A stretch of 64,000 nucleotides of DNA from Alphaproteobacteria bacterium (GTDB lineage: Bacteria; Pseudomonadota; Alphaproteobacteria; Caulobacterales; Maricaulaceae). The stretch's first letter is position 1. Each line of letters opens with the position of its first letter. The stretch is taken from NCBI GenBank assembly GCA_018222865.1, contig JAAEZM010000005.1, forward strand, positions 148,063-212,062. Reading direction: 5' to 3'. Shown here in pieces: positions 35,300-44,517 of this stretch. The notes beneath the pieces are model-generated. The model had not been told where the DNA came from, made no database searches, and saw only the letters and a program-made list of their open reading frames with translations. A program made the translations under genes and the position numbers.

Positions 35300-36202
35300 A
35301 TGACAATGCTGCGCATAGGCATCGATTTAGGCGGAACGAAGACAGAAGCCATAGCGATGACGCCAGATGGCGAAATCGTGATGCGTGATCGTCAGCCGAC
35401 GGAGCGCTCTTACACCGCCTCTCTGCAGCAGATCCACAGCATGGTCGATACGATTGAACGCCATCTGGGCATGCGCGCTCGTGTGGGGCTCGGCGTTCCG
35501 GGCTCACCCAGCCCGAAAACCGGGCTGATGTGCAATGCGAATTCAACCTGGCTTAACAACAAACCCTTCCAGGCCGACCTGGAAGCGCAATTGGAACGCC
35601 CGGTCCGCATCGCCAATGATGCAGACTGTTTTGCTCTGTCAGAGGCATCAGATGGCGCTGGAAAGACAGGACGATCCGTCTTCGGGGTTATCCTCGGCAC
35701 AGGGGTGGGCGGTGGTCTGGTGATCGATAAACGCTTGCTTGAGGGCGTCCAGGGTATTGCCGGAGAATGGGGGCATAACCCCCTCCCCTGGATGACACCG
35801 GCCGAATACCCGGGTCCGCAATGCTGGTGCGGGAAATCCGGCTGTATAGAGACCTTCCTCTCCGGACCGGGTTTATCGCGGGCCTTTAAAACAGCTTATG
35901 GCCAGACGATGAGTGCGCAGGACATCGCTGCAAACCCTTCATCAGAAGCAAAGCGCGCGCGCGCGCTTTATGCGGACCAGCTTGCCCGCGCCCTCGCCTC
36001 TGTCATCAATCTCGTCGATCCGGATCTGATTGTATTCGGCGGGGGCGTATCCAACATGCCCGGCCTGGTCGATGCTACTCAGGAACGCGTCGGCCGATAT
36101 GTCTTCAGTGATCACATCTCTACGCGACTGGTGCGGAACGAGCATGGCGATAGCTCAGGGGTGCGCGGCGCGGCCTGGCTTTGGGGAGCGGCTGGCGAAT
36201 GA
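35300..36202 (+). CDS. ROK family sugar kinase
   Basis: About 300 residues from ATG 35300 (MTMLRIGIDLGGTKTEA); ATGs at 35270 and 35306 are alternatives. Visible are the phosphate-binding DLGGTK, the ROK catalytic Asp (NDADCFALSE), and the zinc-binding ROK signature GHNPLPW plus CWCGKSGCIETFLSG. ROK kinases phosphorylate glucose, fructose or N-acetylglucosamine; the substrate is not clear, and a fructokinase or NagK-like enzyme would both fit. Its stop overlaps the dinB start (ATGA), so the two are probably one transcript. Confidence 0.9.
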   Translation: MTMLRIGIDLGGTKTEAIAMTPDGEIVMRDRQPTERSYTASLQQIHSMVDTIERHLGMRARVGLGVPGSPSPKTGLMCNANSTWLNNKPFQADLEAQLERPVRIANDADCFALSEASDGAGKTGRSVFGVILGTGVGGGLVIDKRLLEGVQGIAGEWGHNPLPWMTPAEYPGPQCWCGKSGCIETFLSGPGLSRAFKTAYGQTMSAQDIAANPSSEAKRARALYADQLARALASVINLVDPDLIVFGGGVSNMPGLVDATQERVGRYVFSDHISTRLVRNEHGDSSGVRGAAWLWGAAGE

Positions 36203-37494
36203 GCGAGTATGAGGCGCGCGGCGCTTATTGCCGCGCCTGCCTGACCCCGGTGAGTTTTGACACACTCCGTTGTCCCAGCTGCAAGTCCAGCCGGATCCTG
36301 CGCCATGGCGAACTCAACGCCCTGTCTATCGCGCACATAGACTGTGATGCCTTTTTTGCCGCGATTGAAAAGCGCGACCGCCCGGAGCTGGAAGACAAGC
36401 CCGTGATTATTGGCGGCGGGCGTCGCGGTGTCGTGTCGACCGCCTGTTATGTAGCGCGCATGTATGGCGTCCATTCCGCCATGCCGATGTTCAAGGCCTT
36501 GAAGGCTTGTCCTGATGCGGTCGTTATCAAGCCAGAGCACGGGAAATACACCGCTGAAGGTCGGCGGATACGCGAGATGATGCGCGATATCACACCCCTG
36601 GTCGAACCCCTCTCCATTGATGAAGCCTTTCTCGACCTGTCAGGAACCGAGCGCCTTCATGGCCAGCCGCCCGCAGGCACACTCCTCAATCTGCAGCGCG
36701 CCATATGGGAGGAGATTGGCATTACCGTCTCCGTTGGCCTGTCCTTCAATAAATTCCTCGCCAAGACGGCGTCTGATCTGGAAAAGCCGGATGGGTTTAC
36801 GGTCATTGGGAAGGCTGAGGCGATGGAGTTTCTCGCGAAACGGCCGGTGCGCGCTATCTATGGCGTGGGCCCCGCATTTGCCAAGAAGCTTGAACGCGAC
36901 GGCCTTCACACCCTCGCTGATATCCGCGCGCGCGGCGACAAGGCCATGGCCCAGCGCTATGGTGATATGGGCTATCACCTCTCGCGCCTTTCACGCGGTG
37001 AAGACCATCGTCGCGTCAATCCGGTCGGCGAGCGCAAGAGTGTCTCGTCGGAAACGACGTTCAACGCCGATATCGATAACCCGGACGTGCTGGAGAAACA
37101 GCTCTGGCGACTTTGCGTGAAAGTCGCCGACATCATGAAGTCCAAGGATATCGCCGGGGCGGTCGTCACGTTGAAGCTCAAGACCGCTGATTTCAAAACC
37201 CGCACGCGTCGGCGCACCCTTACGGAACCCAGCCAGCTGGCCGACACGCTGTTTCGTGTTGGTCGCGAACTTCTGGCACCGGAAACCGATGGCACACGTT
37301 ACCGCCTGATTGGTATTGGGTTTTCTGATCTGACTGAACAGCGTGGCGATAGCGGAGACTTGCTCGACCCGCAGGCGATTCGGCGCGCGACAGCTGAACG
37401 CGCCATGGACAAGGCGCGCGCCAAATTTGGTTCGGATGCGGTGGTTAAGGGGCGCTCTCTGAAGACGGGTCCAAAACCGCGTCAAACCAATTGA
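36199..37494 (+). CDS. dinB: DNA polymerase IV (DinB) with N-terminal zinc ribbon
   Basis: A 431-residue Y-family translesion polymerase. The start is ATG 36199, overlapping the ROK stop. Residues 10-36 hold a CxxC-CxxC zinc ribbon (YCRACL...RCPSCKSS) ahead of the polymerase core, an extension seen in some alphaproteobacterial DinBs. The catalytic motifs AHIDCDAFFAAIE and LSIDEAFLDLSG supply the metal-binding carboxylates, followed by the HhH thumb and little-finger domains. Full length is normal for this subgroup. It overlaps the convergent hydrolase gene by 50 bp. Confidence 0.95.
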   Translation: MSEYEARGAYCRACLTPVSFDTLRCPSCKSSRILRHGELNALSIAHIDCDAFFAAIEKRDRPELEDKPVIIGGGRRGVVSTACYVARMYGVHSAMPMFKALKACPDAVVIKPEHGKYTAEGRRIREMMRDITPLVEPLSIDEAFLDLSGTERLHGQPPAGTLLNLQRAIWEEIGITVSVGLSFNKFLAKTASDLEKPDGFTVIGKAEAMEFLAKRPVRAIYGVGPAFAKKLERDGLHTLADIRARGDKAMAQRYGDMGYHLSRLSRGEDHRRVNPVGERKSVSSETTFNADIDNPDVLEKQLWRLCVKVADIMKSKDIAGAVVTLKLKTADFKTRTRRRTLTEPSQLADTLFRVGRELLAPETDGTRYRLIGIGFSDLTEQRGDSGDLLDPQAIRRATAERAMDKARAKFGSDAVVKGRSLKTGPKPRQTN

Positions 37495-38344
37495 AGGGTT
37501 TCTCCCAGAAGCCCTTTGCTGATCGCGAAAATGCTCCGTGATGATCAATGCGTTTGGCGCCCAGCTCGCGCGGGCTCAAACGCAAATGCTCGCGCGGCGC
37601 AGCGCTATAGGCGCGTAATAGATCATCCGCAGCGCGTTGCGTGCACAATCGATCATCGGAGAATGTCCAGCTGCGGATCGGCGCCGAGATCTTGTCATAG
37701 ACGTGCTCGCCAATCTCATCATAGAAAGCCGCGAAATAGTCCGGTCTCTGCGACCAGCGTCGCCATTGCTCAAACACTGCCCGTGGCAGAGCGGTCCCGC
37801 CCCAGAGACCGCCGGCGGGGATATAATTTTTCAGCGCCAGACAGGCCGGCCCATAGCCCCACCAGAAAAAAAGCGCATTGGGCGTATAGCTCCAGTGATG
37901 GGCGCCGTAATAACCGGTTCCGACGGTGACAAAGCCATGTGCCGCGACCCGGTCAATATTATCGGCCAGTCCAAGCAGATGCCCGCCCACAGAATGGCCA
38001 AGCGTGAAGAGAGGCTTGCCAGGCGCAAAACCAGCGGCTGCGTCGAGCGCCGCTGGAAAATCCTGACGCCCCCAATCGAGGATATCGGCGTCAAACCCGT
38101 CCATCTCCTCAGGCGCAGACCCCGCAATGCCACGATAATCATAGATCAGCGTGGCGTATCCGCGTTCGGCTCCATAGCGGGCGAAGCGCGCATAGAGTTC
38201 CTTGGGAAACCCGGTGCCGGAAGAGATCAGGACCGCAGCTTTGGGGGCCTCGGGCAAAAACACCTTCGCGGAGAGTGGATACCCATCGCGTGCCGGCAGT
38301 TCGAATTCGCTTTCGTGAATCATATCCATAGCGAGATTGTGCAC
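37445..38344 (-). CDS. Alpha/beta hydrolase
   Basis: A 299-residue hydrolase starting at GTG 38344 (GAGGT box upstream); ATGs within eight codons are alternatives. The nucleophile elbow GHSVGG, the acid (FSDDRLC) and the catalytic histidine (IDHHGAFS) complete the triad. It resembles the COG4757-type/serine aminopeptidase-like hydrolases annotated as putative lipases or esterases. The substrate is unknown. Its last 50 bp overlap the 3' end of dinB on the opposite strand. Confidence 0.86.
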   Translation of the reverse strand: MHNLAMDMIHESEFELPARDGYPLSAKVFLPEAPKAAVLISSGTGFPKELYARFARYGAERGYATLIYDYRGIAGSAPEEMDGFDADILDWGRQDFPAALDAAAGFAPGKPLFTLGHSVGGHLLGLADNIDRVAAHGFVTVGTGYYGAHHWSYTPNALFFWWGYGPACLALKNYIPAGGLWGGTALPRAVFEQWRRWSQRPDYFAAFYDEIGEHVYDKISAPIRSWTFSDDRLCTQRAADDLLRAYSAAPREHLRLSPRELGAKRIDHHGAFSRSAKGFWEKPFNWFDAVLDPSSESAP

Positions 38345-38430
38345 ACTTACCTCAACGTCAACGCAAGGCGCGAGATTGCATGGTGATCATACCTCGCCTA
38401 TGAGCTGGCCCTAGAAAAAGGGAGAGATCC

Positions 38431-38892
38431 ATGTCCGCTATTGAAGCCCGCCTCGCCGAACTCGGCATCACCCTGCCTGAACCTGTCGCCCCAGTAGCCA
38501 ATTACGTGCCCTTTGTGAAATCGGGCCGAGAGGTTTTCATCTCCGGTCAGGTCTCGATCGGCGCAAACGGCCTGGTCAAAGGCACGCTGGGCGAGGATAT
38601 GGATGTTGCTGCGGGCCAGGCCGCAGCGCGTCTGTGCGCCATTAATCTCATCTCCCAGCTCAAAGCGGCCTGCGAGGGCGATCTGGACCGCGTCACCCGC
38701 GTCGTCAAGCTGGGCGGTTTCGTTGCCGCCAAGCCGGGCTTTTTCGACATCCCGCAAGTGATCAATGGCTGTTCAGACCTGATGGTCGAAGTCTTTGGCG
38801 ATAAGGGCCGCCATGCCCGTTCCGCCGTCTCCTGCCCGGCCCTGCCGCTCGGCGCCGCCGTCGAGGTGGATGGCATTTTCACGGTGAAATAA
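38431..38892 (+). CDS. RidA/YjgF family protein
   Basis: A 153-residue protein from ATG 38431 (GGGAGAG box upstream). The segments KSGREVFISGQVSIGANGL, AARLCAINLISQLKAACEGD, and a C-terminal RHARSAVSCPALPLGAAVEV match the longer COG0251 subgroup of RidA-like proteins. RidA members hydrolyse reactive enamine/imine intermediates from amino-acid metabolism; the Arg of RSAVSC corresponds to the conserved substrate-binding arginine. It converges with the SDR gene. Confidence 0.9.
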   Translation: MSAIEARLAELGITLPEPVAPVANYVPFVKSGREVFISGQVSIGANGLVKGTLGEDMDVAAGQAAARLCAINLISQLKAACEGDLDRVTRVVKLGGFVAAKPGFFDIPQVINGCSDLMVEVFGDKGRHARSAVSCPALPLGAAVEVDGIFTVK

Positions 38893-38903
38893 GAGAGTGG
38901 AAA

Positions 38904-38936
38904 CCAGCTGCCCCGGCCAAGCCCGGGGCAGAGCTG
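38904..38936. terminator. Strong hairpin between convergent ridA-like and SDR genes
   Basis: A long stem (CCAGCT/AGCTGG continued, after a 2-nt bulge, by GCCCCGG/CCGGGGC) with a 6-nt loop sits 12 bp after the RidA stop and 17 bp before the SDR stop. There is no T tract on either strand, so it may be a bidirectional 3'-end hairpin rather than a classic terminator. Confidence 0.6.
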
Positions 38937-38952
38937 GATGCCGCCCGCCCCT

Positions 38953-39696
38953 CTAGCTGTTCAGTCCGCCATCGGCATTGATGATCGCGCCGTTCACATA
39001 GCTGCTCTCATCGGAAGCGAGAAATGTCGCCAGCTTGGCGATCTCCTCGACCTCGCCATAACGGCCAAGCGGCACCATCATGCGCTGCATATCGGCCTTG
39101 TCGCCATCAGCCGGGTTCATGTCCGTATCGATCGGTCCAGGCTGGATGACGTTGGAACGGATCTGCTTTTTGCCAAACTCACGCGCCGCACCCCGCGAGA
39201 GGAGCTGCACCCCCGCTTTGGAGGCCGAATAGACACCAACGCCGGGGAACATCGCCCCCAGAGCGGCAATTGAGCCAATAGTGATGATGGAACCGCCCGG
39301 GGTCATGACATCATAGGCCGCGCGAAAGGCCTCGAAGGGGGCCCGCAGATTAATCGCCATGGTGCGATCCCAATCCTCGTCCGAGCACTTGCGGATCGTC
39401 GTGAGTGGATAGACGCCCGCATTATTCACCAGAATGTCCAGATGACCGTATTTCTCGGCAACCTCGCGCACCAGCTTGTCCGTGGCATTCTTTTCAGCAG
39501 CATCACACTGAATGGCTTCGCTCTTGACGCCCATTGCAGTGATCTCAGCCGCTACAGCTTCTGCGGCGTCCTTGGATCCGCCATAGCTTATGATCACGTG
39601 AGCGCCCTCACGCGCATACTGTTTGGCGATCTCGGCGCCAATACCGCGGCTGCCGCCTGTGACCAGTGCGAGCTTTCCGTCCAACCGTTTCGTCAT
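38953..39696 (-). CDS. SDR family oxidoreductase (3-oxoacyl-ACP reductase-like)
   Basis: A 247-residue protein from ATG 39696, with GGGGAGA upstream. The NAD(P)-binding TGGSRGIG motif lies near the N-terminus, NNAG in the middle, and the catalytic Ser (TIGSIAAL) plus YSASK are present. The C-terminal GG of INADGGLNS is typical of classical SDRs of the FabG group. Likely NADPH-dependent; the substrate is unknown. It diverges from the DsbA-like gene across a 181-bp spacer. Confidence 0.92.
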   Translation of the reverse strand: MTKRLDGKLALVTGGSRGIGAEIAKQYAREGAHVIISYGGSKDAAEAVAAEITAMGVKSEAIQCDAAEKNATDKLVREVAEKYGHLDILVNNAGVYPLTTIRKCSDEDWDRTMAINLRAPFEAFRAAYDVMTPGGSIITIGSIAALGAMFPGVGVYSASKAGVQLLSRGAAREFGKKQIRSNVIQPGPIDTDMNPADGDKADMQRMMVPLGRYGEVEEIAKLATFLASDESSYVNGAIINADGGLNS

Positions 39697-39877
39697 GGTT
39701 TTCTCCCCTTTCGACGTATTGGAGCGGAAGCTTAGGTCGATCGCTCCCAATGGCCAGCTGTTTTCACCGGATCATGAACGCATCACGCAAACCCACGGCG
39801 ATTTTACAGACAACACACTCGCCGTGAGCAACGCCCTCGTTTACATGAGGGTAAGTTTTGGTTTTCGGGGTGCTGAC

Positions 39878-40618
39878 ATGTCACGTCTTCTTGGAATACT
39901 TGCCGCCTTGGTTCTCGCTGGATGTCAGCAAGCGCCGGCGGACGCTCAACTCAATGATCAATCCCGCGAGGAAGTGCGCGAGATCGTCCGCGAATACATT
40001 CTGGAAAATCCCGAGATCATCGAAGAAGCCCTGATCGAGCTGCAGCGCCGCGCCCGGATGCGCGAGATGGAGGATTTCTACACCGCTATCGATACGCATG
40101 CCGAAGCCATCTTTGACGATACCCGCGACCCGCGCCTGGGTCCCGACGATGCGGCTGTGACGATTGTGGAGTTCATGGATTATCGCTGCGGCTATTGCCG
40201 GGTTGCCGGAGAATGGGTGGCCAGCGTTCGCGAACGCTATGGCGACCAGGTCCAGATCATCTTCAAGGAATACCCGATCCTCGGCGAGGATAGCGTTCAG
40301 GCTTCTCGTGCAGCGCTTGCGGCACTTCGCCAGGGTGAGGAAGTCTATGAAACCTTCCACATGGCCCTGATCAACGCGTCTGGCCCGCTGCCGGGTTCGC
40401 GAATTGATCAGCTCGCAGCCCTGTCCGGCGTCGATGTCGCCCGTATGCGCGAGGACATGAACAACCCGGAAGTAATGGAAACAATTGCGCAGACCCGGTC
40501 GCTGGGTCAGGTGCTCGGCGTTTCTGGCACGCCCTTCTTCATCGTCAATGGCACCATTATCCAGGGCGCGAATGCTCTGGCACTGGAACAGGCACTTCAG
40601 GAAGGCCTGGCCGGCTAG
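39878..40618 (+). CDS. DsbA-family thiol-disulfide oxidoreductase, lipoprotein
   Basis: A 246-residue protein from ATG 39878; the sequence before this is not family-like. The N-terminus has a lipobox LVLAGC (Cys16), so the protein is probably anchored in the periplasm. A helical linker (about 30-80) precedes a thioredoxin fold with CGYC (C104, C107) in DYRCGYCRVAGEW and the cis-proline SGTPFF. This resembles the BdbD/DsbA-like COG1651 group that forms or isomerises disulfides. The stop codon TAG (40616-40618) overlaps the stop of the opposite-strand VOC gene. Confidence 0.9.
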   Translation: MSRLLGILAALVLAGCQQAPADAQLNDQSREEVREIVREYILENPEIIEEALIELQRRARMREMEDFYTAIDTHAEAIFDDTRDPRLGPDDAAVTIVEFMDYRCGYCRVAGEWVASVRERYGDQVQIIFKEYPILGEDSVQASRAALAALRQGEEVYETFHMALINASGPLPGSRIDQLAALSGVDVARMREDMNNPEVMETIAQTRSLGQVLGVSGTPFFIVNGTIIQGANALALEQALQEGLAG

Positions 40619-41030
40619 GCCTCAAGCGAGATATTGCCCGCCTCATCTATAGGCCAGGCCTCATTCCAGGCGACTTCCCAGGCATGACCGTCCGGGTCAG
40701 CGAAATACCCAGAATACCCGCCCCAGAAGACCTCTCGGGCGGGTTTCAACAGGGAAGCACCGGCCTTGACCGTTTCTTCGAGCACCTGATCAACCTCGGA
40801 CTTCTCCCGTACATAAAAGCGAGCGCGAAACTGCCCGTCCCTGAATTGGAGCGGGTCATGTCCTTGTCGAGCTCGGCCCGAGGATAGAGCGAAAAAATGA
40901 AACCATTGAGCTGGAAACAGACGATAGAGTCGCTCTCAAAGCCCACCTTCCATCCCAATGCCTTGTAAAACACGCTGGAGCGGACCAGATCGGCAACGCC
41001 CAGTGTGATTAGAGAGAGGCGCTGGTCCAT
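40615..41030 (-). pseudogene. VOC family (glyoxalase-like) gene interrupted by a 1-base frameshift
   Basis: The N-terminal frame (MDQRLSLITLGVADLVRSSV...) reads to FALAFM and then fails; the remaining 70 residues (REKSEVDQVLEETVKAG..., WGGYSGYFADPDGHAWEVAW, EAGNISLEA) are intact in another frame and stop at TAG 40617-40615. The break falls at an A4 run on the plus strand (40815-40818, T4 on the coding strand). One more T restores ALAFYVREKSEV and a 138-residue VOC protein, the normal length. It could be a true recent mutation or an assembly error in a homopolymer. The gene lies 13 bp downstream of thiG. Confidence 0.85.
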
Positions 41031-41043
41031 TCCGGCCCCGCGG

Positions 41044-41847
41044 TCAGATCAATCCGCTAAGCGGGCTTGAAGGGTCCGCATAGCGCTTCTTCGGCATGCG
41101 GCCGGCGAGATAGGCTTCTCGTCCCGCGATAACCGCATGCTTCATAGCGCTCGCCATGCGCACCGGATCCTTGGCTTCGGCAATTGCGGTATTCATCAAA
41201 ATACCGTCGCAGCCCAATTCCATTCCAACCGCGGCATCCGAGGCTGTGCCCACACCGGCATCCACAATCACCGGCACTTTCGTCTGCTCGATGATAAGGC
41301 GGATATTGACGGGGTTTTGAATACCGAGGCCTGACCCGATCGGCGCACCGAGCGGCATGATCGCGCAACAGCCCGCCTCTTCCAGCTTCTTGGCGTAGAC
41401 CGGGTCGTCGGAACAATAGACCATGACGTCAAACCCGTCCTTGATCAGCATTTCCGCTGCACGCAGGGTTTCCGACATCTCCGGATAAAGATGCTTGGGG
41501 TCGGAAAGGACTTCCAGCTTGACCAGATTCCAGCCGCCCGCCTCGCGCGCCAGGCGCAGCGTGCGCACGGCATCTTCTCCGGTAAAGCAGCCTGCTGTGT
41601 TAGGCAGATAGGTGTAGTCATCCGGCGATATGAAATCGACCAGGCGCGGTTCGTCCGGATTGGACAGGTTCACCCGGCGCACGGCGACCGTGATCATCTC
41701 GGCGCCAGAAGCCTTCAGCGCTTCGGCGTTCTGGGCGTAGCTCTTGTACTTGCCGGTGCCGATGATGAGGCGCGAATTGAAGGTCCGCCCGGCTACGACC
41801 AGCGGGCTATCTTCGACGGCCGGGGCCATTGTCACTGCATCATCCAT
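41044..41847 (-). CDS. thiG: Thiazole synthase ThiG
   Basis: A 267-residue enzyme that forms the thiazole phosphate ring of thiamine from deoxyxylulose phosphate, dehydroglycine and ThiS thiocarboxylate. Visible are [20 protein letters not shown], the Schiff-base lysine in [25 protein letters not shown] and the phosphate-binding end [12 protein letters not shown]. An N-terminal extension of about 15 residues precedes the core. It directly follows the thiS stop with no gap, so expression is coupled. thiC, thiE and thiO are not in the window. Confidence 0.96.
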   Translation of the reverse strand: MDDAVTMAPAVEDSPLVVAGRTFNSRLIIGTGKYKSYAQNAEALKASGAEMITVAVRRVNLSNPDEPRLVDFISPDDYTYLPNTAGCFTGEDAVRTLRLAREAGGWNLVKLEVLSDPKHLYPEMSETLRAAEMLIKDGFDVMVYCSDDPVYAKKLEEAGCCAIMPLGAPIGSGLGIQNPVNIRLIIEQTKVPVIVDAGVGTASDAAVGMELGCDGILMNTAIAEAKDPVRMASAMKHAVIAGREAYLAGRMPKKRYADPSSPLSGLI

Positions 41848-42051
41848 CTAACCACCTCCGACAAAGGCGACGATTTCGATTCGATCACCCGTTTCCAATT
41901 GAGTCGCGTCGTAGGCTGACTTGGCGACAATTTCCAGATTGCGCTCAACCGCGACTTTTTTCGCCTGCAAGCCCAACATCTCGAGCAATCCTGCAACTGA
42001 AAGCCCCGCTTCCACCTGCCGAACCTCTCCATTGATCGTCAAATCCAGCAT
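41848..42051 (-). CDS. thiS: Sulfur carrier protein ThiS
   Basis: A 67-residue ubiquitin-like protein (MLDLTINGEVRQVEAGLSVA...) ending in VGGG; the terminal Gly-Gly is adenylated and converted to a thiocarboxylate that donates sulfur to ThiG. The segment VAVERNLEIVAKS and TGDRIEIVAFVGGG are typical. It is directly upstream of thiG and diverges from aroQ. Confidence 0.93.
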   Translation of the reverse strand: MLDLTINGEVRQVEAGLSVAGLLEMLGLQAKKVAVERNLEIVAKSAYDATQLETGDRIEIVAFVGGG

Positions 42052-42123
42052 TTGCGCCGCTCACTTCGCTTGTATACCGCTTCCGACACGTCGTAGAACT
42101 GACGCATATTGAAAAGCAAGGCC

Positions 42124-42564
42124 ATGACGAAACCCATCTACATTCTCAACGGACCCAATCTGAACCTGCTCGGTCAGCGGGAGCCCGAGGTCTATGGCCA
42201 TCTCACCCTGGATGACATCCAACAGCGCTGCGCCGCGAAAGCCAAGGATCTGGGCTTCGAAATCGAGTTTCGACAGTCCAATCATGAAGGCGTTTTGATC
42301 GACTGGCTGCATGACGCAAACGTCAACGCTAGTGCAGTGGTAATTAACCCAGGTGCATACACACATACATCTGTCGCTTTGCATGACGCAGTTCGCGCTA
42401 TAGAACCTCCCGTCATCGAAGTTCATTTATCACAGACAGCAGCACGCGAAGACTTCCGTCATCATTCCTATATCGCCGCTGCTGCAAAAGGGACCATCAG
42501 CGGCTTCGGTCTGGCCAGCTATTTGCTGGGTATTGAAGCCGCCGTTCAAAGCTTGAACACCTGA
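42124..42564 (+). CDS. aroQ: 3-dehydroquinate dehydratase, type II
   Basis: A 146-residue shikimate-pathway enzyme from ATG 42124 ([17 protein letters not shown]). The catalytic tyrosine-containing loop ([10 protein letters not shown]), [28 protein letters not shown] with the catalytic His, and [15 protein letters not shown] are all present, as in type II dodecameric dehydratases. It leads the aroQ-accB-accC-aat run on the plus strand, a gene order common in alphaproteobacteria. Confidence 0.96.
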   Translation: MTKPIYILNGPNLNLLGQREPEVYGHLTLDDIQQRCAAKAKDLGFEIEFRQSNHEGVLIDWLHDANVNASAVVINPGAYTHTSVALHDAVRAIEPPVIEVHLSQTAAREDFRHHSYIAAAAKGTISGFGLASYLLGIEAAVQSLNT

Positions 42565-42585
42565 GACAATCAAAGGCCCATTTCC

Positions 42586-43098
42586 ATGAGTTCTGATTCC
42601 CAATCCGGTGCACCGCTCGACACCCGCCTCGTTCGTGATCTTGCCAAGATCCTGCGCGACAGGGAGCTGACAGAAATCGAGCTGGAGCACGACGGACTGA
42701 AACTCCGCATTGCTCGCGAAATTACCGCAGCACCCGTCGTTCAGACCATTGCGGCGGCTCCGGCATCTCTGGCAGCGCCTGCTGCGGTAGCCGCGCCGGC
42801 AGCCCCGGCCGCCGCGCCGCCGGAAACCCCGGCACCGGCAGATGCCACCGACATGTCCGCGCATCCCGGTGTCGTCCCGTCCCCGATGGTGGGCACGGCC
42901 TATCTCAAACCATCACCGGACGCAGAGAATTTCGTCAAAGTCGGTGATAATGTCAGCCAGGGCGACACCATCTTGCTGGTGGAAGCCATGAAGACCTTCA
43001 ACCCGATCACCGCCGACAAGTCCGGCAAGATCGCGGAAATCCTCGTGGAAGACGGCCAGCCGGTCGAGTACGGCGAACCGCTCTTCATCCTCGTCTAA
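42586..43098 (+). CDS. accB: Biotin carboxyl carrier protein of acetyl-CoA carboxylase
   Basis: A 170-residue protein. The N-terminal acidic/helical part (RLVRDLAKILRDRELTEIEL) is followed by an Ala/Pro-rich linker (about 50-90) and a biotinyl domain with the biotinylated Lys136 in VEAMKTFNP (MKT rather than the E. coli MKM). The thumb-containing domain PSPMVGTAYLKPSPDAENFV precedes it. It carries CO2 from AccC to the carboxyltransferase in fatty-acid synthesis. The accC gene begins 27 bp later. Confidence 0.96.
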   Translation: MSSDSQSGAPLDTRLVRDLAKILRDRELTEIELEHDGLKLRIAREITAAPVVQTIAAAPASLAAPAAVAAPAAPAAAPPETPAPADATDMSAHPGVVPSPMVGTAYLKPSPDAENFVKVGDNVSQGDTILLVEAMKTFNPITADKSGKIAEILVEDGQPVEYGEPLFILV

Positions 43099-43125
43099 CG
43101 CTCACCCTTTTCGCGAGCGCGCTAA

Positions 43126-44472
43126 ATGTTCGACAAGATCCTGATCGCCAATCGCGGCGAAATCGCCCTTCGTGTACACCGCGCCTGCCGTGAAATGGGC
43201 ATTCGCACGGTCGCGATCCATTCCGAAGCTGATGCGGACGCCATGCATGTCCGTCTGGCAGATGAAAGCGTCTGCGTGGGCCCGGCCGCGGCCTCCAAGA
43301 GCTATCTCAATGTTCCCGCCATCATCGCGGCGGCTGAAGTCACCGGCGCCCAGGCGATCCATCCGGGCTATGGCTTCCTGTCGGAGAATGCGCGTTTCGC
43401 CGAGATCGTCGAAGCGCACGGCTTCACCTTCATCGGGCCGACGGCGGACCATATCCGTATCATGGGCGATAAAATCACCGCCAAGCAGACTGTCATGGAT
43501 GCCGGTATCCCGGTCGTGCCGGGTTCTGAAGGTGGCGTCGGATCCTATGAAGAGGCGATTCCGGTTGCCGAACAGATTGGCTATCCGGTTCTCATCAAAG
43601 CCGCTTCGGGCGGTGGTGGCCGCGGGATGAAGGTTGCCGAAACCGCGGCAGATCTCAAGGAGGCCATGGAAACGGCCTCCACTGAAGCGCTCGCAGCCTT
43701 TGGCGATGGCACGGTCTATATTGAGAAATATCTCGGTCGTCCGCGTCATATCGAGATCCAGATTCTCGCGGACACGCATGGCAATGTCGTGCATCTGGGC
43801 GAGCGCGACTGTTCCTTGCAGCGCCGCCACCAGAAAATCCTCGAAGAGGCGCCCTCACCGGCCTTGAATGCCGAAGACCGTGCCAAGATCGGCGAAGTTG
43901 TGTCCAAGGCCATCGGTGCGATCGGTTATCGCGGCGTCGGAACGATCGAATTCCTCTGGGAAAACGGTGAGTTTTACTTCATCGAGATGAATACCCGCCT
44001 GCAGGTAGAGCATCCGGTCACCGAGATGATTACCGGTATCGACCTGGTGCGCGAACAGATCCGCGTTGCCGATGGTGCACCGCTGGAGATCACCCAGGAA
44101 GATATTAAATTCCGCGGCTGGTCGATTGAATGCCGGATCAATGCTGAGAACCCGCGTACATTTGCGCCGTCGCCGGGCAAGGTCACGGATTTCCATGCGC
44201 CAGGCGGCCTCGGCGTTCGCCTCGATTCTGCCCTTTATGCGGGCTATTCAATTCCGCCTTATTATGACAGCCTGATCGGCAAGTTGATCGTCCATGGCCG
44301 CACGCGTGACGAAGCTCTGCTTCGCCTCCGCCGCTCCCTGGAAGAGACTGTGATCGGCGGTATTGAAACCACGATCCCGCTTTTCCTTGAACTGCTGGAA
44401 GAGCCGGAATTCGTGAATGGCGATTATCATATTCGCTGGCTGGAGGACTGGCTCGCCGATCGTCCAGCCTAA
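43126..44472 (+). CDS. accC: Acetyl-CoA carboxylase, biotin carboxylase subunit
   Basis: A 448-residue ATP-grasp enzyme that carboxylates biotin on AccB. It contains [20 protein letters not shown], the glycine-rich loop [33 protein letters not shown], the catalytic region [19 protein letters not shown] and the C-terminal domain. Full length and all signatures are intact. It is in operon with accB and probably aat. Confidence 0.97.
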   Translation: MFDKILIANRGEIALRVHRACREMGIRTVAIHSEADADAMHVRLADESVCVGPAAASKSYLNVPAIIAAAEVTGAQAIHPGYGFLSENARFAEIVEAHGFTFIGPTADHIRIMGDKITAKQTVMDAGIPVVPGSEGGVGSYEEAIPVAEQIGYPVLIKAASGGGGRGMKVAETAADLKEAMETASTEALAAFGDGTVYIEKYLGRPRHIEIQILADTHGNVVHLGERDCSLQRRHQKILEEAPSPALNAEDRAKIGEVVSKAIGAIGYRGVGTIEFLWENGEFYFIEMNTRLQVEHPVTEMITGIDLVREQIRVADGAPLEITQEDIKFRGWSIECRINAENPRTFAPSPGKVTDFHAPGGLGVRLDSALYAGYSIPPYYDSLIGKLIVHGRTRDEALLRLRRSLEETVIGGIETTIPLFLELLEEPEFVNGDYHIRWLEDWLADRPA

Positions 44473-44476
44473 GCTT

Positions 44477-44490
44477 CGGGGTTCGCCCCG
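44477..44490 (+). terminator. Short GC hairpin between accC and aat
   Basis: CGGGG-TTCG-CCCCG forms a 5-bp stem closing a TTCG tetraloop immediately after the accC stop, followed by TTTG. It is a plausible attenuator or mRNA 3'-end stabiliser rather than a full terminator. Confidence 0.4.
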
Positions 44491-44517
44491 TTTGAATGCC
44501 AGGATGCAAGTGAGACC

